From the NCBI RefSeq assembly GCF_040645615.1, contig NZ_JBEYYO010000015.1, positions 78,657 through 142,656 of the forward strand: DNA of 64,000 nt, given 5' to 3'. This document shows positions 49,825-58,970 of this stretch, in pieces. Numbering within the stretch: position 1 is the stretch's first letter; every line of letters begins with the position of its first letter. The position numbers were made by a program, and so were the translations under genes. The notes under the pieces are model-generated. The model saw only the letters and a list, made by a program, of their open reading frames with translations, had not been told where the DNA came from and made no database searches. The stretch is from Glycomyces sp040645615. Its GTDB lineage: Bacteria; Actinomycetota; Actinomycetes; Mycobacteriales; Micromonosporaceae.

Positions 49825-51099
49825 CTAGAAATCCACGGCGTCGCGGATGATCGGGCAGGTCATGCAGTGTCCGCCGCCGCGTCCGCGTCCGAGTTCAGCG
49901 CCGACGATGGTGATGACCTCGATCCCGGCCTTGCGGAGCATGGTGTTGGTCTGGGTGTTGCGGTCGTAGGTCATGACCACGCCCGGCTCCAGGGCCACGG
50001 CGTTGTTGCCCGAGTCCCATTGCTGCCGTTCGGAGGCGTACTCGTCGCCGCCGGTCTCGATCACCCGCAGCGCGGGCAGGCCCAAGGCTTCGGCCACGAC
50101 GTCCACAAAGGGCGCAGACCCGTGATCGGTCAGGGCCAGGCGTGGCTCGCGGTCGGCGGGGCGGAGCGTGAACGTGCGCACCGCGTCCATGATCTTGGGG
50201 TACAACGTGACCACGTCGCGGTCGGCGAACGTGAACACCGTGTCCAGGTGCATCGCCGCCCGCAGCTTCGGCATGCCCGCCACGATCACCCGCTCGGCCG
50301 CGCCTCGGTCGAACAAAGCGCGCGCGACCTGCGTGATCGCCTGCCGCGAGGTGCGCTCGCTCATCCCCATGAGCACCACGCCGTTGCCCACGGGCATGAT
50401 GTCGCCGCCCTCGAACGTGGCCTGCCCCCAGTGCTCGTCCGGGTCGCCCCACCACACGTTCGCGCCCGTGTACTCGGGGTGGAAGGTGTAGATCGCCTTC
50501 ATCAGGAGCGTCTCGTCGTGCCGCGCGGGCCAGAACAGCGGATTCAACGTGAGCCCGCCGTAGAGCCAGCACGTGGTGTCCCTGGTGTACAACGTGTTCG
50601 GCAGCGGAGGCATCAAATACTCCCGAGCCCCGGTCGACTCGCGAGCGAGTTCGATATAGGACGGACGCAGGTCCTCCGGAAGCTCCGTAGTAGACAGTCC
50701 GCCGATGAGGTGCTCGGTCAGCTCTGCCGGGCTCAGTGATTCGAGGTACTCCCGGGTGGGGTCGATGAGGCCCAGGCCCACCTCGTTCGCGGTGATCTTG
50801 CGGTCCAACAGCCACGACCGGGCCGCCGGATCGGACATCGTGGCCGCCAAGAGATCGTGCAGCTCGACCACTTCAATGCCTCTGGTGCGCATCTTGTTCA
50901 CGAAGTCCGCGTGGTCCCGCTGCGCGTTCTCGACCCACATCACGTCGTCGAACAGCAGCCCCTCGGCGTTCGTGGGCGTCAGGCGCCGATGCGCCAGTCC
51001 CGGCCTGCACACCAGGACCTTCCGCAGCCGCCCCACCTCCGAGTGCACGCCGTACGCGCTCGCCTCGGACTGCCCCGCAGTAGTCCCCGCATCGGTCAT
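49825..51099 (-). CDS. arcA: Arginine deiminase
   Basis: The 424-residue protein is full length for arginine deiminase, which hydrolyses L-arginine to citrulline and ammonia. Substrate-site motifs are VSRLRKVLV-like SEVGRLRKVLVCRPG, NTLYTRDTTCW, FEGGDIMPVG with active-site Glu/Asp, MHLDTVFTFAD with the catalytic His, and the nucleophilic Cys in GRGGGHCMTCPI near the end. The start codon is ATG. The antiporter gene lies 16 bp upstream on the same strand, giving an arcD-arcA operon. arcB and arcC are not in the window. Confidence 0.95.
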   Translation of the reverse strand: MTDAGTTAGQSEASAYGVHSEVGRLRKVLVCRPGLAHRRLTPTNAEGLLFDDVMWVENAQRDHADFVNKMRTRGIEVVELHDLLAATMSDPAARSWLLDRKITANEVGLGLIDPTREYLESLSPAELTEHLIGGLSTTELPEDLRPSYIELARESTGAREYLMPPLPNTLYTRDTTCWLYGGLTLNPLFWPARHDETLLMKAIYTFHPEYTGANVWWGDPDEHWGQATFEGGDIMPVGNGVVLMGMSERTSRQAITQVARALFDRGAAERVIVAGMPKLRAAMHLDTVFTFADRDVVTLYPKIMDAVRTFTLRPADREPRLALTDHGSAPFVDVVAEALGLPALRVIETGGDEYASERQQWDSGNNAVALEPGVVMTYDRNTQTNTMLRKAGIEVITIVGAELGRGRGGGHCMTCPIIRDAVDF

Positions 51100-51115
51100 C
51101 GTGCTCCCCCAACTC

Positions 51116-52546
51116 TCAGATGCTGATCCACCCGGCCACCAGGGCGGCCACGCCGATCGCGGCCCCGATGATCGAGACCGCCAGCAGCACCGCCTCTCGC
51201 GGACTGAACAGGCGACGGCCCTGCTCCCGGCGGGCCATGACGAACAGGATCGTGGCCGGCGCGTACACGATGAGCGACACCAGCACGAACTTCAGACCGG
51301 CCGCGAACAGCAGGAACGCCGTGTAGACGGTGGCGATCACCGCGATCGTCAATTCGGCTCGGGACCCGCGAGGGACCCCGCCGTGGCCCGAGGCGACCTT
51401 GATCGCGAACAAGGCCGCGAGCAGGAACGGGATGAGCGTCAAGGCACTGGTGAGGTCGAGCGCGAAGTTGAACGCGTCAGAGGAGAAATAGGTGACGACC
51501 AAGAACAGCTGGCTGAGCGCGGTGGTGAGGATCAAGGCCGGGACCGGTACGTCGCCCTTCGCGGCCCGCCCCAAGAACCGCGGCATGTCCTTGTCCTTCG
51601 CGGCCACGAACAGCACCTCGGCGGCCATGAGCGTCCACGCCAGGTACGCGCCGAGCACCGACACGATCAGCCCGACGCTGACGAACACCATCCCCCAGGT
51701 GCCGACCGCGTGCTCCAGGACCCCGGCCATCGACGGCTGCCGCAGCTCGGCGATCTGGTCCATCGGCATGACCCCGTAGGACACGATCGTCACCGAAGCG
51801 AAGATCGCGAACACCGACAGGAAACCGGTGACGGTCGCCCGGCCCACGTCCTCGCGCCGCCGCGCGTGCCGCGAGTAGACGCTCGCGCCCTCGACCCCGA
51901 GGAACACGAACACCGTGACCAGCATGGTGCCGCGGATCTGGCTGAACAGCGAGCCCGCGTAGTCGTCGCCGCCCCAATTCTCGGCGAACACGGCCGGGTC
52001 GAGCAGGAACAGCGCCAGGAGGATGAACACGCCGATGGGGATCAGCTTGGCGACCGTGACGATCCGGTTGATCGCCGCCGCCTCCTTGACGCCCTGCCGG
52101 ATGAGGAGGAAGAACCCCCACAGCCCGGCCGAGGAGAGCACGATCGCCAGGACCGTGTCGCCCGCGCCGAGCGCGGGGATCAGGGCCCCGGCGGTGGACA
52201 TGATGAGGACCCAGTACGTCACGTTGCCCACGCACGCGGACGCCCAGTACCCGAACGCGGAGAAGAACCCGGGGTATTCGCCGAACCCGGCCTTCGCGTA
52301 TGCGTATACGCCTGCGTCCAGGTCGGGGCGGCGCAGCGCGAGGCGCTGGAACACGAACGCGAGCATGAGCATGCCCGTGCCCGCGATCGCCCACGAGATG
52401 AGCGCGCCCGCGACGCCGGTCTCCTGGGCGAAGCGGCCCGGCAGCGAGAACACGCCCGCGCCGACCATGGAGCCGACCACCATCGAGGTGAGCGTCCAAT
52501 AGGCCAGCTTCGCGGCGGGCGGTGTCTCGGTCGCGGCCTCGGCCAT
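51116..52546 (-). CDS. arcD: Arginine/ornithine antiporter-like APC transporter
   Basis: The 476-residue protein has about 12-13 helices and the basic amino acid/polyamine antiporter (APA) features: MVVGSMVGAGVFSLPGRFAQ in helix 1, GLRRPDLDAG-like RRPDLDAGVYAYAKAGFG, and VFVFLGVEGASVYSRHARRR. With arginine deiminase downstream it would exchange external arginine for ornithine or citrulline. The gene symbol follows from context and similarity of the APA type. Confidence 0.88.
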   Translation of the reverse strand: MAEAATETPPAAKLAYWTLTSMVVGSMVGAGVFSLPGRFAQETGVAGALISWAIAGTGMLMLAFVFQRLALRRPDLDAGVYAYAKAGFGEYPGFFSAFGYWASACVGNVTYWVLIMSTAGALIPALGAGDTVLAIVLSSAGLWGFFLLIRQGVKEAAAINRIVTVAKLIPIGVFILLALFLLDPAVFAENWGGDDYAGSLFSQIRGTMLVTVFVFLGVEGASVYSRHARRREDVGRATVTGFLSVFAIFASVTIVSYGVMPMDQIAELRQPSMAGVLEHAVGTWGMVFVSVGLIVSVLGAYLAWTLMAAEVLFVAAKDKDMPRFLGRAAKGDVPVPALILTTALSQLFLVVTYFSSDAFNFALDLTSALTLIPFLLAALFAIKVASGHGGVPRGSRAELTIAVIATVYTAFLLFAAGLKFVLVSLIVYAPATILFVMARREQGRRLFSPREAVLLAVSIIGAAIGVAALVAGWISI

Positions 52547-52781
52547 CGGCGTCCTCGCAGGTCAGGGCCGCAAGCCGGTGCGGCGTTCGGGCACTGGAGG
52601 CCTGAATATAACGCCGCCTCAGGTCCCTGAGCCCCGTTTCGCCCCACACGGGCACACTCCCGCGCCCCACGAATCGCCTCCTGTCACCATGGGCGATGGC
52701 CGATTCATGACCGATCCGGGATCGGCCCGGCGAGCATCGCCCCGGTGCGGCCGCAGCGGCCGAAACGCGAGAGGAGACCTC

Positions 52782-53630
52782 ATGTACGAGACGCAGGCGG
52801 GACCGGACCCGGTCGTCGGCCAAGCGGCCTGGCAGGCGAAACTCGGCACCTGGCGGGAGGTCTACCTCCCGAGGCAGCTGCCGGTCAAGAAGATCGGCGT
52901 CGCGTACATCGTCCCCTTGATCATGCTCGGCCTCGTGCTCGCGCTGTTCGCCGCAACCGGCTTGCTTTCGACCTCGTTCGGGGTGATCTTCGTGGCCTTC
53001 TTCGTCGGGGTCCTGGTCATCGCCCTGATCCGGCTCCTGCGCGCCTCCAAGGCCGGGCAGAGCACCGCCCAACTGCACCTGTTCGACGATGGCCTCGTGG
53101 TCCGCACCCACGAAGGCGCGGCGCTGGCGTACCGGTGGGACGACACCGAGCTGCTGCGGCGCGGGATCGACCACCGCAGCGTCGCCGGGAGTGTCCACAC
53201 GTATACGTACACGTTGCTGCGCCGCGGCCTGCCCGTGGTGATCCTCGGCGACCGGGGCGACGACCCGCTGGCGATGCTGGCCAACAACGTCGACTTCAAC
53301 GCCCCTGGCGGGATCGTGCGCACCGCGTCGTTCATGTACCCCGAGGTGTGGGGCGCGGCGATCGAGGATCGCATCACGCGGACCCGCCTCCCGCAGGCCG
53401 AGGCCGCGCTGGCTGCGGGGAACACCGTCCCGTTCGGGCCGGTCGCGGTCGGCCCGCAGGGCGCGGTGATCAACGGTAAGCAGGTTCCGTGGAACCAGCT
53501 CTCGAAGGTGAAGGTCCACGACGGGACGATCACCGTCAAGTCCGAAGGGAAGCTCATGGGCGCGGCGGTGCCGGTCAGCCACGTGCCGAACTTCCGGGTC
53601 TTCCTGGCTTTGGTCGACCGGCCGCGATGA
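52782..53630 (+). CDS. DUF6585-like membrane protein
   Basis: The 282-residue protein starts at ATG 52782 with GAGGAG 6 bases upstream; the frame is open further upstream but unconserved. A cytoplasmic N-terminus is followed by two close helices (about 42-62 and 66-86), and the remaining 190 residues are a beta-rich domain with LHLFDDGLVVRTHEGAALAYRWDD and VPWNQLSKVKVHDGTITVKSEG. I associate this with DUF6585, with moderate certainty. The function is unknown. Confidence 0.65.
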   Translation: MYETQAGPDPVVGQAAWQAKLGTWREVYLPRQLPVKKIGVAYIVPLIMLGLVLALFAATGLLSTSFGVIFVAFFVGVLVIALIRLLRASKAGQSTAQLHLFDDGLVVRTHEGAALAYRWDDTELLRRGIDHRSVAGSVHTYTYTLLRRGLPVVILGDRGDDPLAMLANNVDFNAPGGIVRTASFMYPEVWGAAIEDRITRTRLPQAEAALAAGNTVPFGPVAVGPQGAVINGKQVPWNQLSKVKVHDGTITVKSEGKLMGAAVPVSHVPNFRVFLALVDRPR

Positions 53631-53748
53631 GGGCCACCACGGGTGGTGTCAGGCGCTTACGATGGGTGTCGTTGCCGCACAGTTCGACTGAGTCGAGCAC
53701 TCGACCGGGGGTCAGCCGAAGCCGGACCGCACAGGCAAGGACCCCGCC

Positions 53749-55977
53749 ATGCAGTCGACCATCGTCACCGCCCCTACCGCCGAGCGCGCGTTCGCGGCCT
53801 TCGCCGCCGAGCGTTACACCGAGATCGAGGCCTACCTGGCCGCCCGGCTCGATCTCGACTGCCCGCCGCGGGTCGTCAAGGACTGCATCGACTGGAACGG
53901 GCACCTCATCAAGTCCCGGTTCGATCCGGACGGGGAGCGCTCGCCCGAGCATTCGGGGATCGTGACCTACACCGAGAACGGGTTCGCCGCGCACCTCAAG
54001 GCCGTGTTCGCCGCGGCGGCCGGGTCCCTTTCGGACGATGTGGACCGGGCGTTGCTGTGTCTGTGGGCCCGGCAGTGCTTCCGCAAGGCCTGGCAGCACA
54101 CGTACCGGTTCAACCGGTTGCGGCTCACGCAGACCGCGTTCGCCTCGGCGGCCCGCGGCGCGTGGGGGATCGGGCCCGAGCGGCGGCGCGGCGACCCGTT
54201 CCTCTCGTTCGTCCTGCGCTACCTCGACTTGCTCGACCTGGAGATCTTCGCCGAGGACCAGTTGCACACCGGGTCGCTGCCCCTCCAGAAGGCCGCCGTC
54301 GAGGCAGTCCTGGTCCAGTGCGCCGACCTCACCGCTTCGGCTGCGGCCCTTGAGGACCGGACCGGCCTGGAGCGGGCGGTCGTGGCGCATGTCGAGACGC
54401 AGACGGCTTCGCGGAACCGGTACAACCACGCGCTGCTGGCGTCCAACCAGGGCGTCCAGGCCGCCACCGAAGGGGACTGGCCCGCCGTCGCGGCCGCGAT
54501 CAAGACGATCGCGCGGGCCGCCCGGGCCACCCCGCCGGACGCGTTCACCGAGCTGAGCGAGATCGGGGCGCTTGGCCAGTCGCTGCAACGGTTCGAGGAG
54601 CACCGGAGGGTCCCGTGGCTGTGCATCGACCGGGGCCGGATCGCTTATCTGTACCCGTTCGGGATCACCGGGATCCCGTACGCGGACTTGGTGAACCGCC
54701 TGAGGGAGCACTGCGACTCGGGGCAGGTGCGGCCCGTGGCCTTCCACGAGCACTTCACCGCGCACTCGGACATCTGGCACCCGCACGCCCGCCAGGACCA
54801 GCGCTTCGACGGGATCGAGTTGAGCCTCCCGGAGGTCACGCTGACGGTAGGGGAGAAGGTGGAGCGGCTTCAGGCCTCGGTGCGGTTCACCTCGCTTGGC
54901 ATGCACTGCTTGCGGTTCGAGCGGCCGGTGCTCGGCGTGCGCCCGCACGAGCTCAACGCGATCCTGCTGCGGGGGCTGCGCGAACACGGCACCGTCCAGG
55001 TCACTTGCGAGGGGACCGCGCCGACGTGGAAGCGGCTCTCGCGCCTGGCCCGGACGATCCTCAACGTCGACCTGCCTGAGCGCCTTGCCGCCGAGGAACC
55101 TGTGACGATCCATCGTGGACGCTCGCATGTGCTGCTGCGCGTCCAGCACGCCAGCGAATACCAGCCCGGCCGGGCAGGGAAGTCCGCGCCGGTCCGCGAC
55201 GGCCAGCGGCTCCTCGACCTGTTCGGCGCGTCCGGCCTGCTCAACGCCGCTCCCGCCACCAAGGAATCCGCAGGCGACTGGGCGCGGCTGTCCGGGCGCC
55301 GCCGCAAAGTCATGCGCGGCTTGCGCAACGAAGGCGACGTGCTCATCTCCACCGAGAACACCACCGTGATCGCCTCCCTCGACACCCCCAGCAACCTCTC
55401 GGCCGAACTGGAGGCCCTCGCCGACCTCACCGCGTGCATCGGCGGCGCTTTGGGTGCGTGGAACCAGCAGCTCGACGACTATCAGGCCATGAACACCGCG
55501 ATCATCGACGCCTACCAGGACCCGGGGCAGAAGCGCCGCGACCTCATCGCGAAGCTCCGCGCCCAGCGCACGCACCTCACGCGCTTCGAGAACGAGACCC
55601 GCCGCGTCATCTCGGTGCTCTACTCTCCGAACCTCCTGCGCTCCTCGGCGCACGCGGCCGTGCTGCGGCGTCTGATGGAGAACAGCGGCCTCGACCAGCA
55701 GCTCCAGGAGTTCCGCGAGCGCCTCACCGAGGTCGCCGCCGACCAGACCGAGGCGAACCTCCAACGTTGGGAGACCGAACGCAAGCAGCATTCGCGCGAA
55801 GCGGTCACGATCGCGCTCTCGGCGCTGGGCATCTGCGCCGCGTTCCAGATCTGGCAGGCCGCGAACGTCCTCAACGACATGGTGTGGGCGGTGGCCACCG
55901 CCGTCGTAGCCTTGGGGGCGATGGGCTACATGAGCAGGCGATACCTCTTCTGGTTCCGGCGAGGCCGAGCCAGGTGA
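53749..55977 (+). CDS. 742-aa unrecognised protein with C-terminal membrane anchor
   Basis: The protein is not recognised. Residues 1-260 are mostly helical with many charged and aromatic residues. A middle part (300-520) is mixed alpha/beta, with DRGRIAYLYPFGITGIPYAD and THSDIWHP-type His-rich AHSDIWHPHARQDQRFDG. Residues 560-690 form a long helical/coiled-coil stretch (DLIAKLRAQRTHLTRFENE), and two membrane helices close it at about 690-735. The layout of a large cytoplasmic part plus two terminal helices resembles CorA-like architecture, but no GMN motif is present. It overlaps the AraC gene by 4 bp. Confidence 0.62.
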   Translation: MQSTIVTAPTAERAFAAFAAERYTEIEAYLAARLDLDCPPRVVKDCIDWNGHLIKSRFDPDGERSPEHSGIVTYTENGFAAHLKAVFAAAAGSLSDDVDRALLCLWARQCFRKAWQHTYRFNRLRLTQTAFASAARGAWGIGPERRRGDPFLSFVLRYLDLLDLEIFAEDQLHTGSLPLQKAAVEAVLVQCADLTASAAALEDRTGLERAVVAHVETQTASRNRYNHALLASNQGVQAATEGDWPAVAAAIKTIARAARATPPDAFTELSEIGALGQSLQRFEEHRRVPWLCIDRGRIAYLYPFGITGIPYADLVNRLREHCDSGQVRPVAFHEHFTAHSDIWHPHARQDQRFDGIELSLPEVTLTVGEKVERLQASVRFTSLGMHCLRFERPVLGVRPHELNAILLRGLREHGTVQVTCEGTAPTWKRLSRLARTILNVDLPERLAAEEPVTIHRGRSHVLLRVQHASEYQPGRAGKSAPVRDGQRLLDLFGASGLLNAAPATKESAGDWARLSGRRRKVMRGLRNEGDVLISTENTTVIASLDTPSNLSAELEALADLTACIGGALGAWNQQLDDYQAMNTAIIDAYQDPGQKRRDLIAKLRAQRTHLTRFENETRRVISVLYSPNLLRSSAHAAVLRRLMENSGLDQQLQEFRERLTEVAADQTEANLQRWETERKQHSREAVTIALSALGICAAFQIWQAANVLNDMVWAVATAVVALGAMGYMSRRYLFWFRRGRAR

Positions 55978-56369
55978 ACGGGGCCGAGGACCAGAACCGG
56001 CGGCTCCTGCGCGCCCGGGACGCGATCGACCGCGACTTCGCCAGGCCGCTCGACGTGCCCGCGCTGGCGCGCGTCGCGCTCATGTCCCCCGCGCACTTCA
56101 GCCGGCGCTTTCGCGACACGTTCGGCGAGACCCCGCACCGCTACCTGCAACGACGCCGCATCGAACGCGCCTGCGCGCTGCTGCGCGACACTTCGACGAC
56201 CGTGACCGAGGTGGCGCTCGCGGTCGGGTTCGACAGCCTGGGGACGTTCAGCCGCACGTTCACCGCGATCATCGGCCGCTCGCCCACGAAGTATCGGTCC
56301 GACGCGGTGCCGCTGCCCGCGCCGGTGTGCGTGGTCAAGGACTGGACCCGGCCTGCGAGCCTGCGCTGA
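55974..56369 (+). CDS. AraC-family regulator (DNA-binding domain only)
   Basis: The 131-residue protein is essentially the double HTH of AraC/XylS: DFARPLDVPALARVALMSPAHFSRRF, PHRYLQRRRIERACALL and EVALAVGFDSLGTFSRTF. It lacks a ligand-binding domain. Single-domain AraC proteins next to a VOC gene are a common pair in actinomycetes. The GTGA overlap with the 742-aa gene may be positional only. Confidence 0.88.
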   Translation: MNGAEDQNRRLLRARDAIDRDFARPLDVPALARVALMSPAHFSRRFRDTFGETPHRYLQRRRIERACALLRDTSTTVTEVALAVGFDSLGTFSRTFTAIIGRSPTKYRSDAVPLPAPVCVVKDWTRPASLR

Positions 56370-56373
56370 TCCA

Positions 56374-56396
56374 ATAGGATATATCCTATAGGATAT
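56374..56396. repeat. AT-rich palindrome ATAGGATATATCCTAT, fifth copy
   Basis: Core 56374-56389 followed by a partial AGGATAT. It lies between the tandem AraC and VOC genes, about 80 bp before the VOC start, where it could be a promoter-proximal binding site. Confidence 0.8.
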
Positions 56397-56474
56397 ACGA
56401 TCACTGGCCCGAGGTCGGAGAGAAGCGCAGTTTCGGATAAGCCCCAGGCCCGGTCGCGGCCATAGGCTGAAGTC

Positions 56475-56879
56475 ATGTTCACAGGCATCAGCATCCACAC
56501 CGTGTTCGTCCTCGACCAGGAGGAGGCCGTCGACTTCTACGTCGGGAAACTCGGCCTCGAGATCGTCGAGGACGTCGACCTCGGCTTCATGCGGTGGCTC
56601 ACCGTCGCCGCACCCGGCGACCCCGGGCACCGCCTCCACCTCGAAGTACCCGGCCCGCCCTCGCACAGCGACGAGACCGCCGCGCAGGTCCGCGACCTGC
56701 TCACCAAGGGCGCGCTCGGCGCCACGATCCTCACCACCGACGACTGCCGAGGCACCTTCAAACGCCTCAGTGACCTCGGCGTCGAGTTCACCGAGGAACC
56801 CGTCGAGCAGCCCTACGGCGTCGACTGCGCGCTGCGCGACCCCTTCGGCAACCACATCCGCATCACCCAACCGGCCTGA
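56475..56879 (+). CDS. VOC-family metalloenzyme-fold protein
   Basis: The 134-residue protein has two beta-alpha-beta-beta-beta modules (HTVFVLDQEEAVDFYVGKLG, HLEVPGP, RDPFGNHIRI). Glyoxalase/bleomycin-resistance type function in detoxification or isomerisation is known for the fold. Metal ligands would be His near the N-terminus and Glu in LHLEVP, plus a terminal residue. It follows AraC, with which it is often linked. Confidence 0.85.
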   Translation: MFTGISIHTVFVLDQEEAVDFYVGKLGLEIVEDVDLGFMRWLTVAAPGDPGHRLHLEVPGPPSHSDETAAQVRDLLTKGALGATILTTDDCRGTFKRLSDLGVEFTEEPVEQPYGVDCALRDPFGNHIRITQPA

Positions 56880-56886
56880 ACCCCGC

Positions 56887-56914
56887 CGGAGGGCGGGCCC
56901 GGGCCCGCCCTCCG
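56887..56914 (+). terminator. 28-bp perfect palindrome terminator
   Basis: CGGAGGGCGGGCCC and its perfect inverted copy (56887-56914) form a 14-bp stem 7 bases after the VOC stop, without a T-tract. Confidence 0.72.
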
Positions 56915-56991
56915 ACCGGGCACGACTCCCGTAACGTGTTGTGCGGCAAGCGAAACCCCTCGCCTCTGCCTCGCACAAGGGAGAACCCCGA

Positions 56992-58341
56992 ATGTCCGAA
57001 ACGCACCAGCGCACCTTCACCCGGCGGGCCTTCGGCCTCGGCGCCGCAGGCGGCGGCACCCTCGCCTTCATGGGAACGCCCGCGCAGGCCCAGGAGGCCG
57101 CCGACAACACCGACCCGGCCGAGTACATCGCCGACGTCAAGGCCTTCGGCGCGGTCGGCGACGGCGTCACCGACGACTCCGACGCGATCCGCGCCGCAGT
57201 CGCGTCCGCGCTCACCGGCAGGCGCAGCGGCATCGTCCGCAAAGAGGTCTTCTTCCCGCCCGGCGACTACCGGATCACCAAGGCCGACACGCTCATGTGG
57301 TCGCCCACCACCGGCCAGGCCGACCAGGTCTTCGGCCTGCGCTTCCGCGGATCGGGCCCCCGCGTCACCAACATCAAGTTCGACACCTCGTGGGGCGCGA
57401 ACGCCGACCCCAGGCGCAACAACCTCATCACCGCCGCGGTCCGCCTGCGCTACACCTACTTCGAGGGCATGAGCTTCACCTCGACCAACGCGGCCAACAA
57501 CTTCGCGTACTACTGGTCGGTCGACGCCCTCGACGGCGACTCGATCTACCCCGAGTACGGCAACGGCCAGAACCAGTACTTCGTGTACCGCGACATCGAG
57601 TGGAAGGGCTCCTGGAACCGCGTCATCGGCATCGACGGTGACAAGGAGGCCAACAACAACTCAGAGCACCACTTCATCATGTGCTCGACCGACACCGTCT
57701 CGCGCTACACCGACGCGTTCCTCAACTGCGGGGTCACCAACCCCGCCGGGCACAAGCAGCAGGACCAGTTCCTCAACTTCTACGTCGAGTCGTGCAACTT
57801 CGCCCTGGCGGGGGGCGACTTCTTCAAGTTCAACCGGGGCGGCTCGATCAACGTCTACGGCGGCTCCTGGTCGATGGTCGGCACCGACGCGGCCAGGTAC
57901 TTCGTGCTGCCCTACACCGCAGACGGCGACACGACGGCCGCGCGGCTCAACGTCAACGGGGTCCGGTTCGAACCGAAGAAGAGCCCCGACCAGAAGGTCA
58001 TCGACTGCGGCTGGAACCGCGGCACCGTCACGTTCACCTCGTGCTCGGACATCGCCGCGATCCAGGACCAGGCCGCGTTCTACAACACGCACCGCTACAG
58101 CGGCCAGGCCGGACGCATCCCGATCGTGCGCTACCAGGACTGCGTGCTGGGCGGCTACCACCTTGTCGACACCGCCGGGACCTCGATCGAGAACGGCAAG
58201 ATGATCTACGAGGGCTCCCGGTTCCACCACTCCAGCACCGCCGTGGGCACCGCGGGCAGCACCGCGTTCCTGCGCTACGCGTCCGCTCCGGCGAAGTACG
58301 CGTTCCGCGACAGCTGGAACGTGGCCGACGCCTCGGGCTGA
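56992..58341 (+). CDS. Tat-exported right-handed beta-helix protein (pectate lyase 3 superfamily)
   Basis: The 449-residue protein starts at ATG 56992 with AGGGAGAAC before it. A Tat signal RRAFGLGAAGGG precedes a hydrophobic stretch ending APAQAQE-like TPAQAQEAA. The mature part begins with the family signature VKAFGAVGDGVTDDSDAIRAAV and has beta-helix repeats throughout (FFPPGDYRITKAD, FKFNRGGSINVYGGSW). It is typical of polysaccharide lyases, hydrolases or phage-tailspike-like proteins. The catalytic carboxylates cannot be named with certainty. It is secreted folded. Confidence 0.85.
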   Translation: MSETHQRTFTRRAFGLGAAGGGTLAFMGTPAQAQEAADNTDPAEYIADVKAFGAVGDGVTDDSDAIRAAVASALTGRRSGIVRKEVFFPPGDYRITKADTLMWSPTTGQADQVFGLRFRGSGPRVTNIKFDTSWGANADPRRNNLITAAVRLRYTYFEGMSFTSTNAANNFAYYWSVDALDGDSIYPEYGNGQNQYFVYRDIEWKGSWNRVIGIDGDKEANNNSEHHFIMCSTDTVSRYTDAFLNCGVTNPAGHKQQDQFLNFYVESCNFALAGGDFFKFNRGGSINVYGGSWSMVGTDAARYFVLPYTADGDTTAARLNVNGVRFEPKKSPDQKVIDCGWNRGTVTFTSCSDIAAIQDQAAFYNTHRYSGQAGRIPIVRYQDCVLGGYHLVDTAGTSIENGKMIYEGSRFHHSSTAVGTAGSTAFLRYASAPAKYAFRDSWNVADASG

Positions 58342-58406
58342 GCGCGGTTCGAAACCTCGCGTCCGGGTACTCACGGGGCCACAACCGCACGAGAGAGGTG
58401 GGCGAA

Positions 58407-58853
58407 ATGGACGTGTCACAGCAGGCTTCCGAGCGGATCGTGGTGGGCATCGACGGCTCGGCCGCATCCAGCCGGGCCCTGGCCTGGGCGCTGCGGCAGG
58501 CGGCCCTGACCGGCGGCACCGTCGAGGCCGTGCAGGCCTGGGAGGTCCCGGCCGCGTACGGCACCGGCATGATGGTCATCCCCAATGCCGACGAGTTCGA
58601 GGCCGCCGCGAAGGACACCCTGGCGCGCACGGTCGACCAGGTCGCGGGCAACGACCCCGGCGTCCCGGTCGAACAGCACGTCGTCGCCGGCCACCCCGCG
58701 AAGGCCCTCATCGGCGCCGCCGAAGGCGCCGCGCTCCTGGTCGTCGGCAGCAGAGGCCACGGCGGCTTCGTGGGCACCCTCGTCGGCTCGGTGAGCCAAT
58801 ACTGCGTCTCCCACGCGACCTGCCCGGTAGTGGTCGTCCGCGAAGACGACTAG
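58407..58853 (+). CDS. Universal stress protein (UspA family)
   Basis: The 148-residue protein has the Usp fold with the strand RIVVGIDGSAASSRALAWAL at the N-terminus and the nucleotide-binding pattern VVGSRGHGGFVGTLVGSVSQ at the C-terminus, followed by CPVVVVRED. It probably binds ATP and responds to stress. GAGAGGTGG is the ribosome-binding site. Confidence 0.93.
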   Translation: MDVSQQASERIVVGIDGSAASSRALAWALRQAALTGGTVEAVQAWEVPAAYGTGMMVIPNADEFEAAAKDTLARTVDQVAGNDPGVPVEQHVVAGHPAKALIGAAEGAALLVVGSRGHGGFVGTLVGSVSQYCVSHATCPVVVVREDD

Positions 58854-58970
58854 CGGCGGCGGGGCCGTCCGGTTCACGCCCGGAGGGGAACGGCCTCCCC
58901 CTCGCAGGTGAGGTCCCACCGCCGATTCCGCGGCTTTCCAGGGGCCCTGAACTGCTGTTACTGTTGGGCG

